Positions 6,276 to 14,429 of a stretch of 34,973 nt of DNA are shown here, piece by piece. How positions within the stretch are numbered: the stretch's first letter is position 1; each line of letters opens with the position of its first letter. Both the position numbers and the translations under genes were made by a program. The notes under the pieces were generated by a model. It was not told the origin of the DNA and ran no database searches. It saw nothing but the letters and a program-made list of their open reading frames with translations. Source of the stretch: JBLMYQ01 sp050258375 (GTDB lineage Bacteria > Bacillota > Clostridia > Acetivibrionales > UBA4821); the NCBI GenBank assembly GCA_050258375.1, contig JBLMYQ010000015.1, positions 1-34,973 of the forward strand, read 5' to 3'.

Positions 6276-7373
6276 ATGATGAATTTTATTAATAATAAGA
6301 AGAAAAATTATCATAAGAAAACAGATAGGGGCGAAGAATTTGTTTCAGCCAATGTAATTGAAATGTTCCCTGAAAGGGCTGAAGAACCGGATATTCAGGT
6401 TGAGGCTGCTTATGGGAGGTCGGAACATACATTTACGCCTAATCACCATGCTCATAGCAATGAACAGCCTAATCAGATGAAAGAAATTGAAAAGAAATTT
6501 AAAGAAATTTCAGATAGAGAAGAAAAATTAAAAAATAAAGAAGCAGAAATCAGATTTCGTGAAGAAGAAATAAGAATTGCTAAATCAAGGCAGCTGTTAT
6601 ATGGACAAGAGTACACTGAATCTCCGGAGTATAAAGAAAATATTGAAAAGAAAGAAGAACTAAGGATATTAGAGGAACAACTGAATAAAAAGCAAGAGAA
6701 GCTTCAATTAATGGAGCAGGCTGTTAATGATAGAGAAAAAATGCTTAGTGAAAGGGAACAGGAGCTTGATAACAACAAAGAGGAAATAGCTTTAAATAAT
6801 ACTCAGCCAGATAAAGCTGAGGATATAATTTTAAGAGAGAAAGAGCTTTTTGAAAGGCTTGCGGAATTAAAGCTACTGGAAATCCAGATGAAAAATAAAG
6901 AAGGAGACTTTATTACCAGAGAAATAGAGGTTAGTAAAAAAGAGGCTGATTATTATACTTTGAGAAAAGGTATGGCTGAAAAGGAAGAGAAAATTGCTTC
7001 CAGAGAGAAGGCTTTTGTCCTTAGAGAAGCCGAAGTGCAGGAAAAGGAAAATAATTTTGCTGAGAAAGAAAAGGCTTTAGTTGATAAGGAAAAGCAGCTT
7101 AATAATTTTAAGAGTATTCTTGGAGATAAACAAAATAGGCTTTCAAATATGGAAACTGATTTATCACTTAAAGAAAGTAACTTGATTGCGAGAGAAAAGG
7201 AAGTAAATGAAAAAGAATCAAGCTACGATAAAAGGTGCAGTGAGGTTGAGGCAAGGGATAGAGAAATTACGGCAAAAGCTGCTAGAGCGGATGAACAGGA
7301 AAGAAATGCCAAAGCTTTATATAAAGATATAGAAAATAGGGAAGAAGGTATCATACAAGGAGAAAAGCATTAA
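6276..7373 (+). CDS. Coiled-coil protein, N-terminal part of a frameshifted gene
   Basis: The first 365 codons of what looks like a single gene of about 615 codons ending at 8122. After a low-complexity, His/Asn-containing head (about residues 1-70) the chain is nearly all heptad-like repeats rich in R/K-E (REEKLKNKEAEIRFREEE and similar), a long coiled coil without membrane segments. The frame ends at a TAA (7371-7373) inside this repeat, while the -1 frame is open from 7340 and carries on the same kind of repeat. Adding one A to the AAAA run at 7363-7366 joins the frames as …GEKALSDDREEF…. GAGGGG lies about 10 bases upstream of the start. Function is unknown; a structural or scaffolding role is only a guess. 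Confidence 0.7.
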   Translation: MMNFINNKKKNYHKKTDRGEEFVSANVIEMFPERAEEPDIQVEAAYGRSEHTFTPNHHAHSNEQPNQMKEIEKKFKEISDREEKLKNKEAEIRFREEEIRIAKSRQLLYGQEYTESPEYKENIEKKEELRILEEQLNKKQEKLQLMEQAVNDREKMLSEREQELDNNKEEIALNNTQPDKAEDIILREKELFERLAELKLLEIQMKNKEGDFITREIEVSKKEADYYTLRKGMAEKEEKIASREKAFVLREAEVQEKENNFAEKEKALVDKEKQLNNFKSILGDKQNRLSNMETDLSLKESNLIAREKEVNEKESSYDKRCSEVEARDREITAKAARADEQERNAKALYKDIENREEGIIQGEKH

Positions 7374-7414
7374 GTGATGATAGAGAAGAATTTTCAAAAA
7401 CCAAAAAAGAGTTT

Positions 7415-8122
7415 ATGCATAAAGAGGATGAGCATATAAGGCGGGAAATAGAAATATCGGATAAAGAAAATGAGCTTAAAAAACGTGAATATTCAATAAA
7501 TTCCAAAGAAGAAAGATTTAAAGCCAAAGAAGAAGATACTCTTCGCAAGGAGAAAGAAATAAAGGCTAAAGAAGAAAGCTTTTTAAGCAGAGAAATAGAA
7601 AATACTCAGCTTAAGGAAGAGCTTAAAGCTAAAGAAATAGTAATCTTGCAAAAGGAAAAGGAAATTGAAAACATAAGAAAAGAGCTTACTGCACGCAGTG
7701 AGGAAGCTTCACAGCTGGAGGAAAGATTAAGCAGAGGCCAAAAAGAACTTATGGAAAGAGAAGTACAGATAAGAAAAAAAGAAGAAGCGATATTACAAAG
7801 AGAACAGGATTTTGCACTTCAGGCTGATGGTAAAAGGATGCTGGAGCATGAGTTATATCAAAAAGAAGAAAGCATAAACAGAAAGCTTAATGAAGTGTCA
7901 AGACTGGAAGAAGAAATAAGGTTAAAGGAACGTGAAATTGCAGAACGTGAAAATAGAATAAGAAGATTATCTGATTCTAGAGAGAACCAACAAGGGAACT
8001 ATTACTATGATTCATTAAATGATGAATATATTTTAAAGAGGGGTAGTACTTCACAAGGACAAGAAGGAGAGTATGAATTTACTGGAAAAATGCTGATAAA
8101 TACAAATAAGCCAAAGCAATAG
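7415..8122 (+). CDS. Coiled-coil protein, C-terminal part of the frameshifted gene
   Basis: 235 codons from the first internal ATG, continuing the R/K-E coiled coil of the upstream frame. It ends in a distinct, non-repetitive tail with Tyr and Gly (YYYDSLNDEYILKRG … TGKMLINTNKPKQ, about the last 45 residues) that may be a small folded or docking segment. No good ribosome binding site precedes 7415, and the frame is open back to 7340 across the stop of the upstream part, so independent translation is unlikely. It is best read as the second half of one gene broken by a base deletion, a sequencing error or phase variation. A strong terminator follows. Confidence 0.65.
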   Translation: MHKEDEHIRREIEISDKENELKKREYSINSKEERFKAKEEDTLRKEKEIKAKEESFLSREIENTQLKEELKAKEIVILQKEKEIENIRKELTARSEEASQLEERLSRGQKELMEREVQIRKKEEAILQREQDFALQADGKRMLEHELYQKEESINRKLNEVSRLEEEIRLKEREIAERENRIRRLSDSRENQQGNYYYDSLNDEYILKRGSTSQGQEGEYEFTGKMLINTNKPKQ

Positions 8123-8130
8123 CTTAAATT

Positions 8131-8165
8131 ATATAGTCCTTTTCCAAAAGAAAAGGGCTATATTT
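8131..8165 (+). terminator. Terminator after the coiled-coil gene
   Basis: Positions 8131-8144 pair with 8150-8163 in a 14-bp stem with one G-T pair (CCTTTTC/GAAAAGG core) and a 5-base loop, followed by TT. Confidence 0.7.
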
Positions 8166-8280
8166 ATGTGCATGAAAAAACACAATATTCTTCAAATATG
8201 CAGGTTATACATTAATAGATTGTATATAATAAAAGATAATATGATAGAATTACTAGTGATTAAATTGCTGGGAGGCATAA

Positions 8281-9639
8281 ATGAAACAAATAGCGGTGGA
8301 AAAAAACAAAGATTATATTATGGATATAACTGACCAAGGTCATGAGGGGCAGGGAGTCGGGAGAATAGAAGGATTTGCTGTTTTTGTTGAAGGAGCAGTG
8401 GATGGCGAAACGGTTGAAGTAAAGATTGTCAAGGTTGAAAAGAATTTTGCATATGGGAAGCTTCTAAAAATCATTAAAGAAGCTGATTCAAGAATCAACC
8501 CTGTTTGTCCGGTTTTTAAAAGGTGCGGGGGTTGCCAGATTCAGCATATTGATTATGAAAAGCAGTTGAGCTTTAAAACAAAGCTTGTGAGTGAGACAAT
8601 TCATCGTATTGGCGGATTGGAAAATGTTAAGGTTTATGATGCGATTGGAATGAAAGAACCCTGGAATTATAGAAACAAGGCACAGTATCCGGTTGGTAAT
8701 ATTGATGGCAAAATGGGTTTCGGTTTTTATGCAAGCAGAACTCACGAGATTATCCAGGGCCAGGATTGTATTATACAGGATAAAAAGAGTTATGAAATTG
8801 CTAAGCATGCAGTCGAGTTCTTTGGCGAACAAAAGATTCTCGCATACGATGAGAAAACAGGAAAGGGATTAATCAGGCATATTGTTGTTAGGACAGGCTT
8901 TAAGACTGGAGAAATTATGCTGGTTGTTGTTGCTAATGGTGATAGCCTTCCTAAAAGTAAAGAATTTGTTGATTATATGAAAGCAAAGAATCCGGAGATT
9001 ACAAGTATTGTTCTTAATATTAATAAGAAGAATACAAATGTGATTCTGGGGTATACAAACAAAATTTTAGATGGAAAAGAATATATCTTAGACAAGCTAG
9101 GCGAGTATACTTTTAAGATTTCTCCTCTTTCCTTCTTTCAGGTTAATCCTGTTCAAACAGAGGTGCTGTATAGCAAAGCAGTTGAATATGCCGCATTAAC
9201 AGGGAAGGAAACCGTTTTTGACCTATATTCCGGAATAGGAACGATTTCGTTATTTCTTTCAGGCAAAGCCAAAAAGGTTTATGGCATTGAGGTTGTTGAG
9301 CCTGCGGTTGATAATGCAAAAGAGAATGCAAGGATTAATGGGATTGATAATGTGGAATTTTTATGCGGCGATGTCGAGAAGGTTGTGCCTGGGCTGGGGG
9401 TTAAGCCTGATGTTGTTGTACTTGATCCTCCAAGAAAGGGCTGCGAGAAGATGTTGATTGAGACTATTGCGGAGATGGGACCAAAGAGGATTGTTTATGT
9501 AAGCTGTAATCCAAGTACGCTGGCAAGGGATTTGAAGGCGTTCGCTGAGAAGGGGTATGAGGCAAAAGAGGTTCAGCCGGTGGACATGTTCCCGCAGACT
9601 TATCACGTTGAGTGTGTTGTGTTGATAGAAAGGAAGTAG
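8281..9639 (+). CDS. rlmD: 23S rRNA (uracil-5-)-methyltransferase, RlmD/RlmCD family
   Basis: This 452-residue SAM-dependent enzyme makes 5-methyluridine in 23S rRNA. The N-terminal 60 residues are a TRAM RNA-binding domain (GQGVGRIEGFAVFVEGAVDGE). A [4Fe-4S] motif is formed by C76, C82, C85 (CPVFKRCGGC) and probably C163. The SAM site is FDLYSGIGTISLFL at 313-326 with GIEVVE at 335-340. DPPRKGC (382-388), the catalytic C409 in VSCNPSTLARDL and the base E444 in HVEC are all present, so it looks fully active. GGGAGG precedes the ATG. Firmicutes often have one enzyme that modifies two sites (RlmCD); the sequence cannot tell which sites are used here. Confidence 0.93.
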   Translation: MKQIAVEKNKDYIMDITDQGHEGQGVGRIEGFAVFVEGAVDGETVEVKIVKVEKNFAYGKLLKIIKEADSRINPVCPVFKRCGGCQIQHIDYEKQLSFKTKLVSETIHRIGGLENVKVYDAIGMKEPWNYRNKAQYPVGNIDGKMGFGFYASRTHEIIQGQDCIIQDKKSYEIAKHAVEFFGEQKILAYDEKTGKGLIRHIVVRTGFKTGEIMLVVVANGDSLPKSKEFVDYMKAKNPEITSIVLNINKKNTNVILGYTNKILDGKEYILDKLGEYTFKISPLSFFQVNPVQTEVLYSKAVEYAALTGKETVFDLYSGIGTISLFLSGKAKKVYGIEVVEPAVDNAKENARINGIDNVEFLCGDVEKVVPGLGVKPDVVVLDPPRKGCEKMLIETIAEMGPKRIVYVSCNPSTLARDLKAFAEKGYEAKEVQPVDMFPQTYHVECVVLIERK

Positions 9640-9640
9640 G

Positions 9641-9841
9641 TTGATTTACTTTGTGAAAAATAAAGACAGGATACTAACGCGAGAACAAATATTATGCAGT
9701 ATTTGGGGGTATGACTTTGATGGTGATTCAAGAACGATTGATACCCATATAAAAACACTACGTGCCAAACTCTCAAATTGCGGTGAATATATAAAAACTG
9801 TCCGCGGTAGCGGATACATGTTTGAGGTAGGCGAATTATGA
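9641..9841 (+). pseudogene. Remnant of an OmpR-type response regulator (DNA-binding end only)
   Basis: The 66 codons encode the second half of a winged-helix Trans_reg_C domain: LTREQILCSIWGYDFDGDSRTIDTHIKTLRAKL then IKTVRGSGYMF. The whole receiver domain, including the phosphorylated Asp, and the start of the DNA-binding domain are missing. The fragment starts 2 bases after the rlmD stop with no proper start signal (TTG, no ribosome binding site), so a deletion seems to have fused it to the end of rlmD. It overlaps the next remnant by ATGA, the normal regulator-kinase junction, which shows the original two genes were an operon. Confidence 0.85.
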
Positions 9842-10121
9842 AAACAATAAGAGCAAAGGTAGCCTTAATATTTGTTTTTTTATAGTAGTTCTAGTTATTT
9901 CTGGTTTAATTTTAAATGCTTTGTTCCTGGAACGCTTCTATATTTATAAAAATAGAAATGTCCTCATAGAAATAAGTAAAAAAATTAGTGAAGAATATAG
10001 CAACGACAGAAATAATATTTCCAACTTTATAAGTCAGATAGATAAAGGTGATGGAATAAGCTGTACTATTACTGATAAAAATATGGATGCTAAATTCAAA
10101 TGGAGATACGATATTCATTGA
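9838..10121 (+). pseudogene. Remnant of a sensor histidine kinase (N-terminus only, frameshifted)
   Basis: The ATG at 9838 begins MKTIRAKVALIFVFL and hits a TAG at 9883-9885. Adding one T to the seven-T run at 9875-9881 restores a membrane helix (…FIVVLVISGLILNALFL…) and a following extracytoplasmic segment (ERFYIYKNRNVLIEISKK…) up to a stop at 10119-10121. The HAMP, HisKA and ATPase domains are absent. Together with the fragment upstream it is a decayed two-component system. The evidence is the ATGA overlap, the restored membrane segment and the truncation; the family call is an inference from position and layout. Confidence 0.75.
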
Positions 10122-10136
10122 CATGCTAACCACCTT

Positions 10137-10697
10137 TTAGATTCCATATCTCCCCGTTGATGAATCCTTAAATAGCGGAATATGTGGTGGAATAAAGGTA
10201 AAGACTACAAAAGTAACTGCTATAAAAATTAGGATGGCAATAGAAATATACAGCCAGTAATGATTGAGTTTAGCATACTTGTATACATGGAATGCCAGAA
10301 TTTGCCCCAATGCAATGCCAAGGAATAACGAAAAGATATCAAGAATAAGTGACTCAATGCCAAGTGCTCCAGTATAGGTGTAGTAGAAGGCGAGAATGGT
10401 CACCATACTTACAATTTCTGAAACTACGCATGAAGTGAACCATTGAGAGGTTGAAATCATATTATTATTGCCAAGAAGAATGTAGCCCAATATCCACCAT
10501 GCTAAAATAGGCCAGAAAGCCAGTTTCAAGTGTTCCCAAACACTTTCATTGACTGGTGCAAAAATACCTACAATGATTGAATTGCCCGACCATTCGTAGG
10601 CAAAGTGCATGAGGCTGCCAATTACAAAGAGAACAGGTATACCCAACAGTATCCAGCTTTTTGCCGGATTGCTCTGATATGAGTAAGTCTTGGCCAT
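10137..10697 (-). CDS. DUF6512 family membrane protein
   Basis: A 186-residue protein with about five membrane segments. It has the family's characteristic stretches: GSLMHFAYEWSGNSIIVGIF, APVNESVWEHLKLAFWPIL and the C-terminal PPHIPLFKDSSTGRYGI. Its role is unknown. I prefer the ATG at 10697 because AAGGTG lies 9 bases upstream; a GTG three codons earlier overlaps that site. It runs against the two-component remnants, and only 15 bases separate the convergent ends. A divergent DUF1801 remnant lies upstream. Confidence 0.8.
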   Translation of the reverse strand: MAKTYSYQSNPAKSWILLGIPVLFVIGSLMHFAYEWSGNSIIVGIFAPVNESVWEHLKLAFWPILAWWILGYILLGNNNMISTSQWFTSCVVSEIVSMVTILAFYYTYTGALGIESLILDIFSLFLGIALGQILAFHVYKYAKLNHYWLYISIAILIFIAVTFVVFTFIPPHIPLFKDSSTGRYGI

Positions 10698-10777
10698 TTT
10701 AATCACACCTTTTAGATAGACTATTAATATGTATATTCATATGTAGCGTAAAAAATATTTTTTTGAGGTAATAAGTT

Positions 10778-11149
10778 ATGGAATACAAAAAAAGTGTGTT
10801 GGTAGATGAATATATTGCCGAAGCGCCTTTTGAAAGGCAAGGGATAATGCAAGCAATCAGAAATCTTATCTTTGAGACTGTCCCAGAAGTAGAGGAGACG
10901 ATAAGTCAAAAGATGCCATCATATAAATTATATGGTAAATAACTTGCATATTTTGCTAATGGAAAAAATCATATCGGATTTTTTGTAGATTCCAAAATAG
11001 TGGCAGCTAATAAAGATAGATTAAAAGATTATGTGTGTTGTAATTCAGGTTTTCAACTAAAATTAGATGAGCCGCTCCCGCTTGACTTAATGAGGGATTT
11101 TCTTAAGTTAAAAATAGAGGCTATTAAACTTCGTGTCAAAAAGAAATAA
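10778..11149 (+). pseudogene. DUF1801 (YdhG-like) gene with an in-frame stop
   Basis: A 123-codon reading frame with one internal TAA at 10940-10942. Before it: MEYKKSVLVDEYIAEAPFERQ … EVEETISQKMPSYKLYGK. After it in the same frame: LAYFANGKNHIGFFVD … LPLDLMRDFLKLKIEAIKLR. The two parts together cover a complete DUF1801 domain, in which the position of the stop is normally a residue between GK and L (for example Y or N). A single base change therefore explains the break. GAGGT precedes the start. The upstream 54 codons alone could be translated but would lack half of the fold. Function of the family is poorly known. Confidence 0.8.
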
Positions 11150-11250
11150 TACAATATGGGGATTTGTTGATATTAGGGAGTATTCCATTTCGCGAAAGCG
11201 TATGAACTTTCTCTCCATTATTGCGATATTTAATAATCTATATCCTTATA

Positions 11251-11754
11251 TTAAGTTACTGGAATATGATATCCAAAAATATGCCATACTCCAAAATTGT
11301 CTTTAACAGTTATTCCTCTTTGCCCACCGCTGGCGGATTCCGAATAATACGGATAGCTCAGTCCTGCCGTATAATAACCTGTATAGTTACCAGGAAAGGC
11401 TACAGGTGCTGCATCAAATTGAATTTCGTTATTTGTCACTCGTAATACTCTTGTTCTCTTAGTTGAATTTCCATAATTTGATTCTTGGATACTTTGCCCG
11501 CTGCTCTCAGCTATCAGCATATTAATATCACCCTGCATAGCTGTAATTATTTCATCAAAGGTTGGAGGACAAACTCTGGGTATACATAAGTGTTGACCAA
11601 TTGTAATATAATTAGGGTTAATACTTGGGTTTGCGTGTAAAATACTTGCTAGGCTAACGTGATATGTTAGTGCAATTTTATATAAAGTATCTCCTGGTTT
11701 TACTGTATACGAATAGTGATTTACAGGACATTCTCTATAAAAGTTATAAGGCAT
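11251..11754 (-). CDS. LysM-domain protein
   Basis: A 167-residue protein with one LysM domain at about residues 16-59 (YTVKPGDTLYKIALTYHVSL … NPNYITIGQHLCIPRV), which binds N-acetylglucosamine-containing glycans such as peptidoglycan. The remaining 100 residues (…TKRTRVLRVTNNEIQFDAAPVAFPGNYTGYYTAGLSYPYY…) look like a small beta-rich domain of no family I recognise. There is no signal peptide, so it may act in the mother cell on spore layers, as SafA-like LysM proteins do, or leave the cell by another route. AAGGAATG lies 7 bases before the ATG. Single gene with no neighbour on its strand. Confidence 0.85.
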   Translation of the reverse strand: MPYNFYRECPVNHYSYTVKPGDTLYKIALTYHVSLASILHANPSINPNYITIGQHLCIPRVCPPTFDEIITAMQGDINMLIAESSGQSIQESNYGNSTKRTRVLRVTNNEIQFDAAPVAFPGNYTGYYTAGLSYPYYSESASGGQRGITVKDNFGVWHIFGYHIPVT

Positions 11755-12221
11755 ATTGAATCATTCCTTATTATTTTATTATGTATACTATGCATAAATA
11801 ATGTTTTTCGTTACAAAAATTGCATGGCTCAGTTATTACTTGCCACATTGTCAAAGGCGCGAAGAGATGAAGTTAATATAATAAAGCTTAATGGAAGCAG
11901 TATAACCGTCTCCGTGTATTTGATGGTTGGAAAATATCTTTACGCAAATACAAAATTAATGCATAATAGTATTAGAAGAAAGCCCAAACACATGTTGATG
12001 GTGTGGGGAAGCTTTTTATTAGAGGGCACACTTTTACGAAATTCATTCTGTTTCCACTCTGATTTTTATGTGTTTGTATAAAATCTCGAAAGCACGCTTA
12101 TCTTATGATTATTATAAAATATATAACCACAGCTGAAAAATATAAATGTTATATAACTCAATAAAAATATTTACTTAAAACAAAATTTATTGTTAATATA
12201 AATGATTCTTGGAGGAAATGA
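11755..12221. other. Long intergenic region, no confident gene
   Basis: These 467 bases separate two divergent genes. A + strand frame runs from 11716 to 12081, but it overlaps the LysM gene antisense, lacks a ribosome binding site and resembles nothing I know. The segment 11824-11950 (…RRDEVNIIKLNGSSITVSVYLMVGKYLYAN…) could be a gene relic. A plausible promoter for the GH77-like gene lies at 12170-12199. Confidence 0.45.
12170..12199 (+). promoter_or_regulatory. Possible promoter of the GH77-like gene
   Basis: TTTACT and TAATAT are 18 bases apart, with the -10 box 23 bases ahead of the start codon. In a very AT-rich stretch such matches arise by chance, so support is modest. Confidence 0.4.
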
Positions 12222-14303
12222 ATGAATAATTGTTCTTTATCTTCATATAAAAAAAAATCAAAAGTTATAGTTCCCGTCTTTGCAGCAAACTCCTCTGTGG
12301 GCTATAGCCGATTCAAAAATTCCTCAAATCCTTTGACAGCACGTGATTATGTAGGAAATATTGAGGATTTAGCGTGTGTAATTCATTTTTTACGGGATAT
12401 AGGCGTAACCAATATTATGGAACTACCCTTTACTCAGAAACATCAAAGTACTACCAGCCCGTTTTCTTCATCCTTATTTGGGTTGGAGCTTGACTATCTG
12501 GTTTTGGAAATGGTTCCTGAGGTTCAGAAAGATCCTGATTTATTAGCTATAATCCCTAAAAGGCCTATAGTTTATGAAAAAGATATGTGTTGTGCTTTTG
12601 ATATACATCGGGAAGCAAGAAAGCTTATATTGGGAAAAGCTTCAAAAAAGTTTCTAAAAGAAATTAAATTGAATCCTGATTCTGAGCGTGCTAGAGCTTT
12701 TAAAAATTATGTTGATAAATACAATGAGCAGCTAAGCAGGAACGCCGTTTTCTCTATTGTTCAATCCATGGTCTTAAATACCTATACCAATGCAGAGCCT
12801 GATTTCAGAACATGGCCTATTGAATACCAAAATCCTGAAAACGAAGAAGTAAAGAGGTTGATACCACTTTATAATGAGGAGATTGAGATATATCAATACA
12901 GCCAGTTTTGTTTGCATGAACAACAGCTTATGATAAAGGATTTGTATCATGAGTTAGGGCTAAAACGTGAGGTGATTATTGCTTTTGGGATTGACCCATC
13001 GGCCAGCGGAGACGTTTGGTGGCTTCAAGGCAAGGCGTTCGATGTGAATTACGATATAGGAGCAGACAATGGGCAGAATTGGCATATTCCGCCATATTTT
13101 GCTGTAGATGAAACTTACTATAAATTAATGAACGAGAGAATTGAATACCTTGCTCAATATATTGATATTCTATTCCTAGACCACATGTGTGGCTATGCAA
13201 CTCAATATGTACTAGACCACGAGGATGAAAATGATAGAGGTAAATATGTTATAGATCCTAAAAATCGTGAAATCCTGATTAATAATGTAGAAAGGGTAAT
13301 ACAGATTGTTTTGAATCATGGACTTGAAGTTGGGGGAGAAACATTGGGGGATACTCCAAGGCAAAGTGCTGTTGAGGAAGCTATTTTAAGGATGTGTAAG
13401 TCTGGAAAATCTATTCTTGAAATGTATGTCGCTCCTCATAAAAATATATCCGGTCAATATGAGGACTTAAGAACATTGCCAAAAGAAACTGAGCTTTATT
13501 TATCTACCCACGATCTTCCTACTATTATTCAGATGCTTTGCGGAAAAAGAGGAAATGTTGCTTTAAATGATTTTCTTTATCCGGAGCATAAGATAGCAAA
13601 CTTTTTAAGTCAGCAATTTGGTATACTTACAACTCCAAATCAAACGCCCCTTAATCCAAAGGACATTACAACGGAAATGAGTATTGCCATGCTGGAGGTG
13701 TTCATGACCTCTTCAGCAGAAATGGTAACCATTCCTATTCAGGATATTTTTGCACTGTTATTTCCACAGGAGGTAGGAGTTAATGAATATTTCAATCTCA
13801 ATATTGCCGGTACTCCTTCCTGGGTTGGAAATGAGAATAAAAACTTCAGTAGAATCTTGCCGCCTGTAGAAAAACTTGAACCCTTCAAGGAGCAGCTAAT
13901 AAAGATTTTTAAAAGAGATGACCAACCATTTGATTATCCTCAAAGGTTGATTGAACACGGTAATTTTTTTACATGGATTGCAAATATTACTTCTGGCCGG
14001 AAACTTATTTACCAGAATCCTTTAAATAAACGATGGGAAATATTCAAGCATCAAGAAATTGGTGCACCTGTAATGGAATTTGTAATTGCAAATCTTTGCG
14101 AAGACAAACAAATTGGTACTGTTGAACTTCCGAAGGAGTTTAAAGCTTTGATAAACTCCCAAAAAAAATATAAACTTGTAGATATTGCAGCATCTGATAA
14201 TAATGGAAAGTTATATTATCGAACTGGGTTAGAAATGAAAGGTCATATATATATTGAACTGCCTCAAAAGACAGACCATCATTTTATTGTCTATGAAGTA
14301 TAA
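12222..14303 (+). CDS. Divergent GH77 4-alpha-glucanotransferase-like protein
   Basis: A 693-residue protein, longer than typical amylomaltases (about 500). The GH77 landmarks are present in order: SPFSSSLFGLELDYL near residue 90 (like SPYSS..ALNPLY), IIAFGIDPSASGDVWW with DNGQNWHIPPYF (the GDLPIxVxxDSADVW and GQNWGxPPY regions), the nucleophile D320 in LFLDHMCGY, the acid/base E373 in VGGETLGDTP and the third acid D431 in LSTHDLPT. The Arg normally two residues before the nucleophile (RIDHFRG) is replaced by a hydrophobic residue, so substrate or activity may differ. An uptake signal is absent, so it should act in the cytoplasm on maltodextrins, glycogen or a related glucan. GGAGG precedes the ATG. 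It is not next to other glycogen genes. Confidence 0.8.
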   Translation: MNNCSLSSYKKKSKVIVPVFAANSSVGYSRFKNSSNPLTARDYVGNIEDLACVIHFLRDIGVTNIMELPFTQKHQSTTSPFSSSLFGLELDYLVLEMVPEVQKDPDLLAIIPKRPIVYEKDMCCAFDIHREARKLILGKASKKFLKEIKLNPDSERARAFKNYVDKYNEQLSRNAVFSIVQSMVLNTYTNAEPDFRTWPIEYQNPENEEVKRLIPLYNEEIEIYQYSQFCLHEQQLMIKDLYHELGLKREVIIAFGIDPSASGDVWWLQGKAFDVNYDIGADNGQNWHIPPYFAVDETYYKLMNERIEYLAQYIDILFLDHMCGYATQYVLDHEDENDRGKYVIDPKNREILINNVERVIQIVLNHGLEVGGETLGDTPRQSAVEEAILRMCKSGKSILEMYVAPHKNISGQYEDLRTLPKETELYLSTHDLPTIIQMLCGKRGNVALNDFLYPEHKIANFLSQQFGILTTPNQTPLNPKDITTEMSIAMLEVFMTSSAEMVTIPIQDIFALLFPQEVGVNEYFNLNIAGTPSWVGNENKNFSRILPPVEKLEPFKEQLIKIFKRDDQPFDYPQRLIEHGNFFTWIANITSGRKLIYQNPLNKRWEIFKHQEIGAPVMEFVIANLCEDKQIGTVELPKEFKALINSQKKYKLVDIAASDNNGKLYYRTGLEMKGHIYIELPQKTDHHFIVYEV

Positions 14304-14429
14304 AGAGGCAAAGGTGCAAACAGAGTTCCAATCCGATTTTTGTGGCTTTTAGAGGATTATTTTATATTTATTTATTTTTTTCCTAAATTATGATATTTTA
14401 AATACATATTAAATAAAAGGAGTGCTAAT

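Noticed and set aside
7340..7373. Programmed -1 frameshift in the coiled-coil gene
   Set aside because: There is no canonical slippery heptamer (the run is only four A before G) and no downstream pseudoknot that I can see; a deletion or sequencing error is simpler.
11716..12081. A 121-codon + strand frame across the LysM gene start and the intergenic region
   Set aside because: It overlaps the LysM gene antisense, has no ribosome binding site and resembles no known protein.
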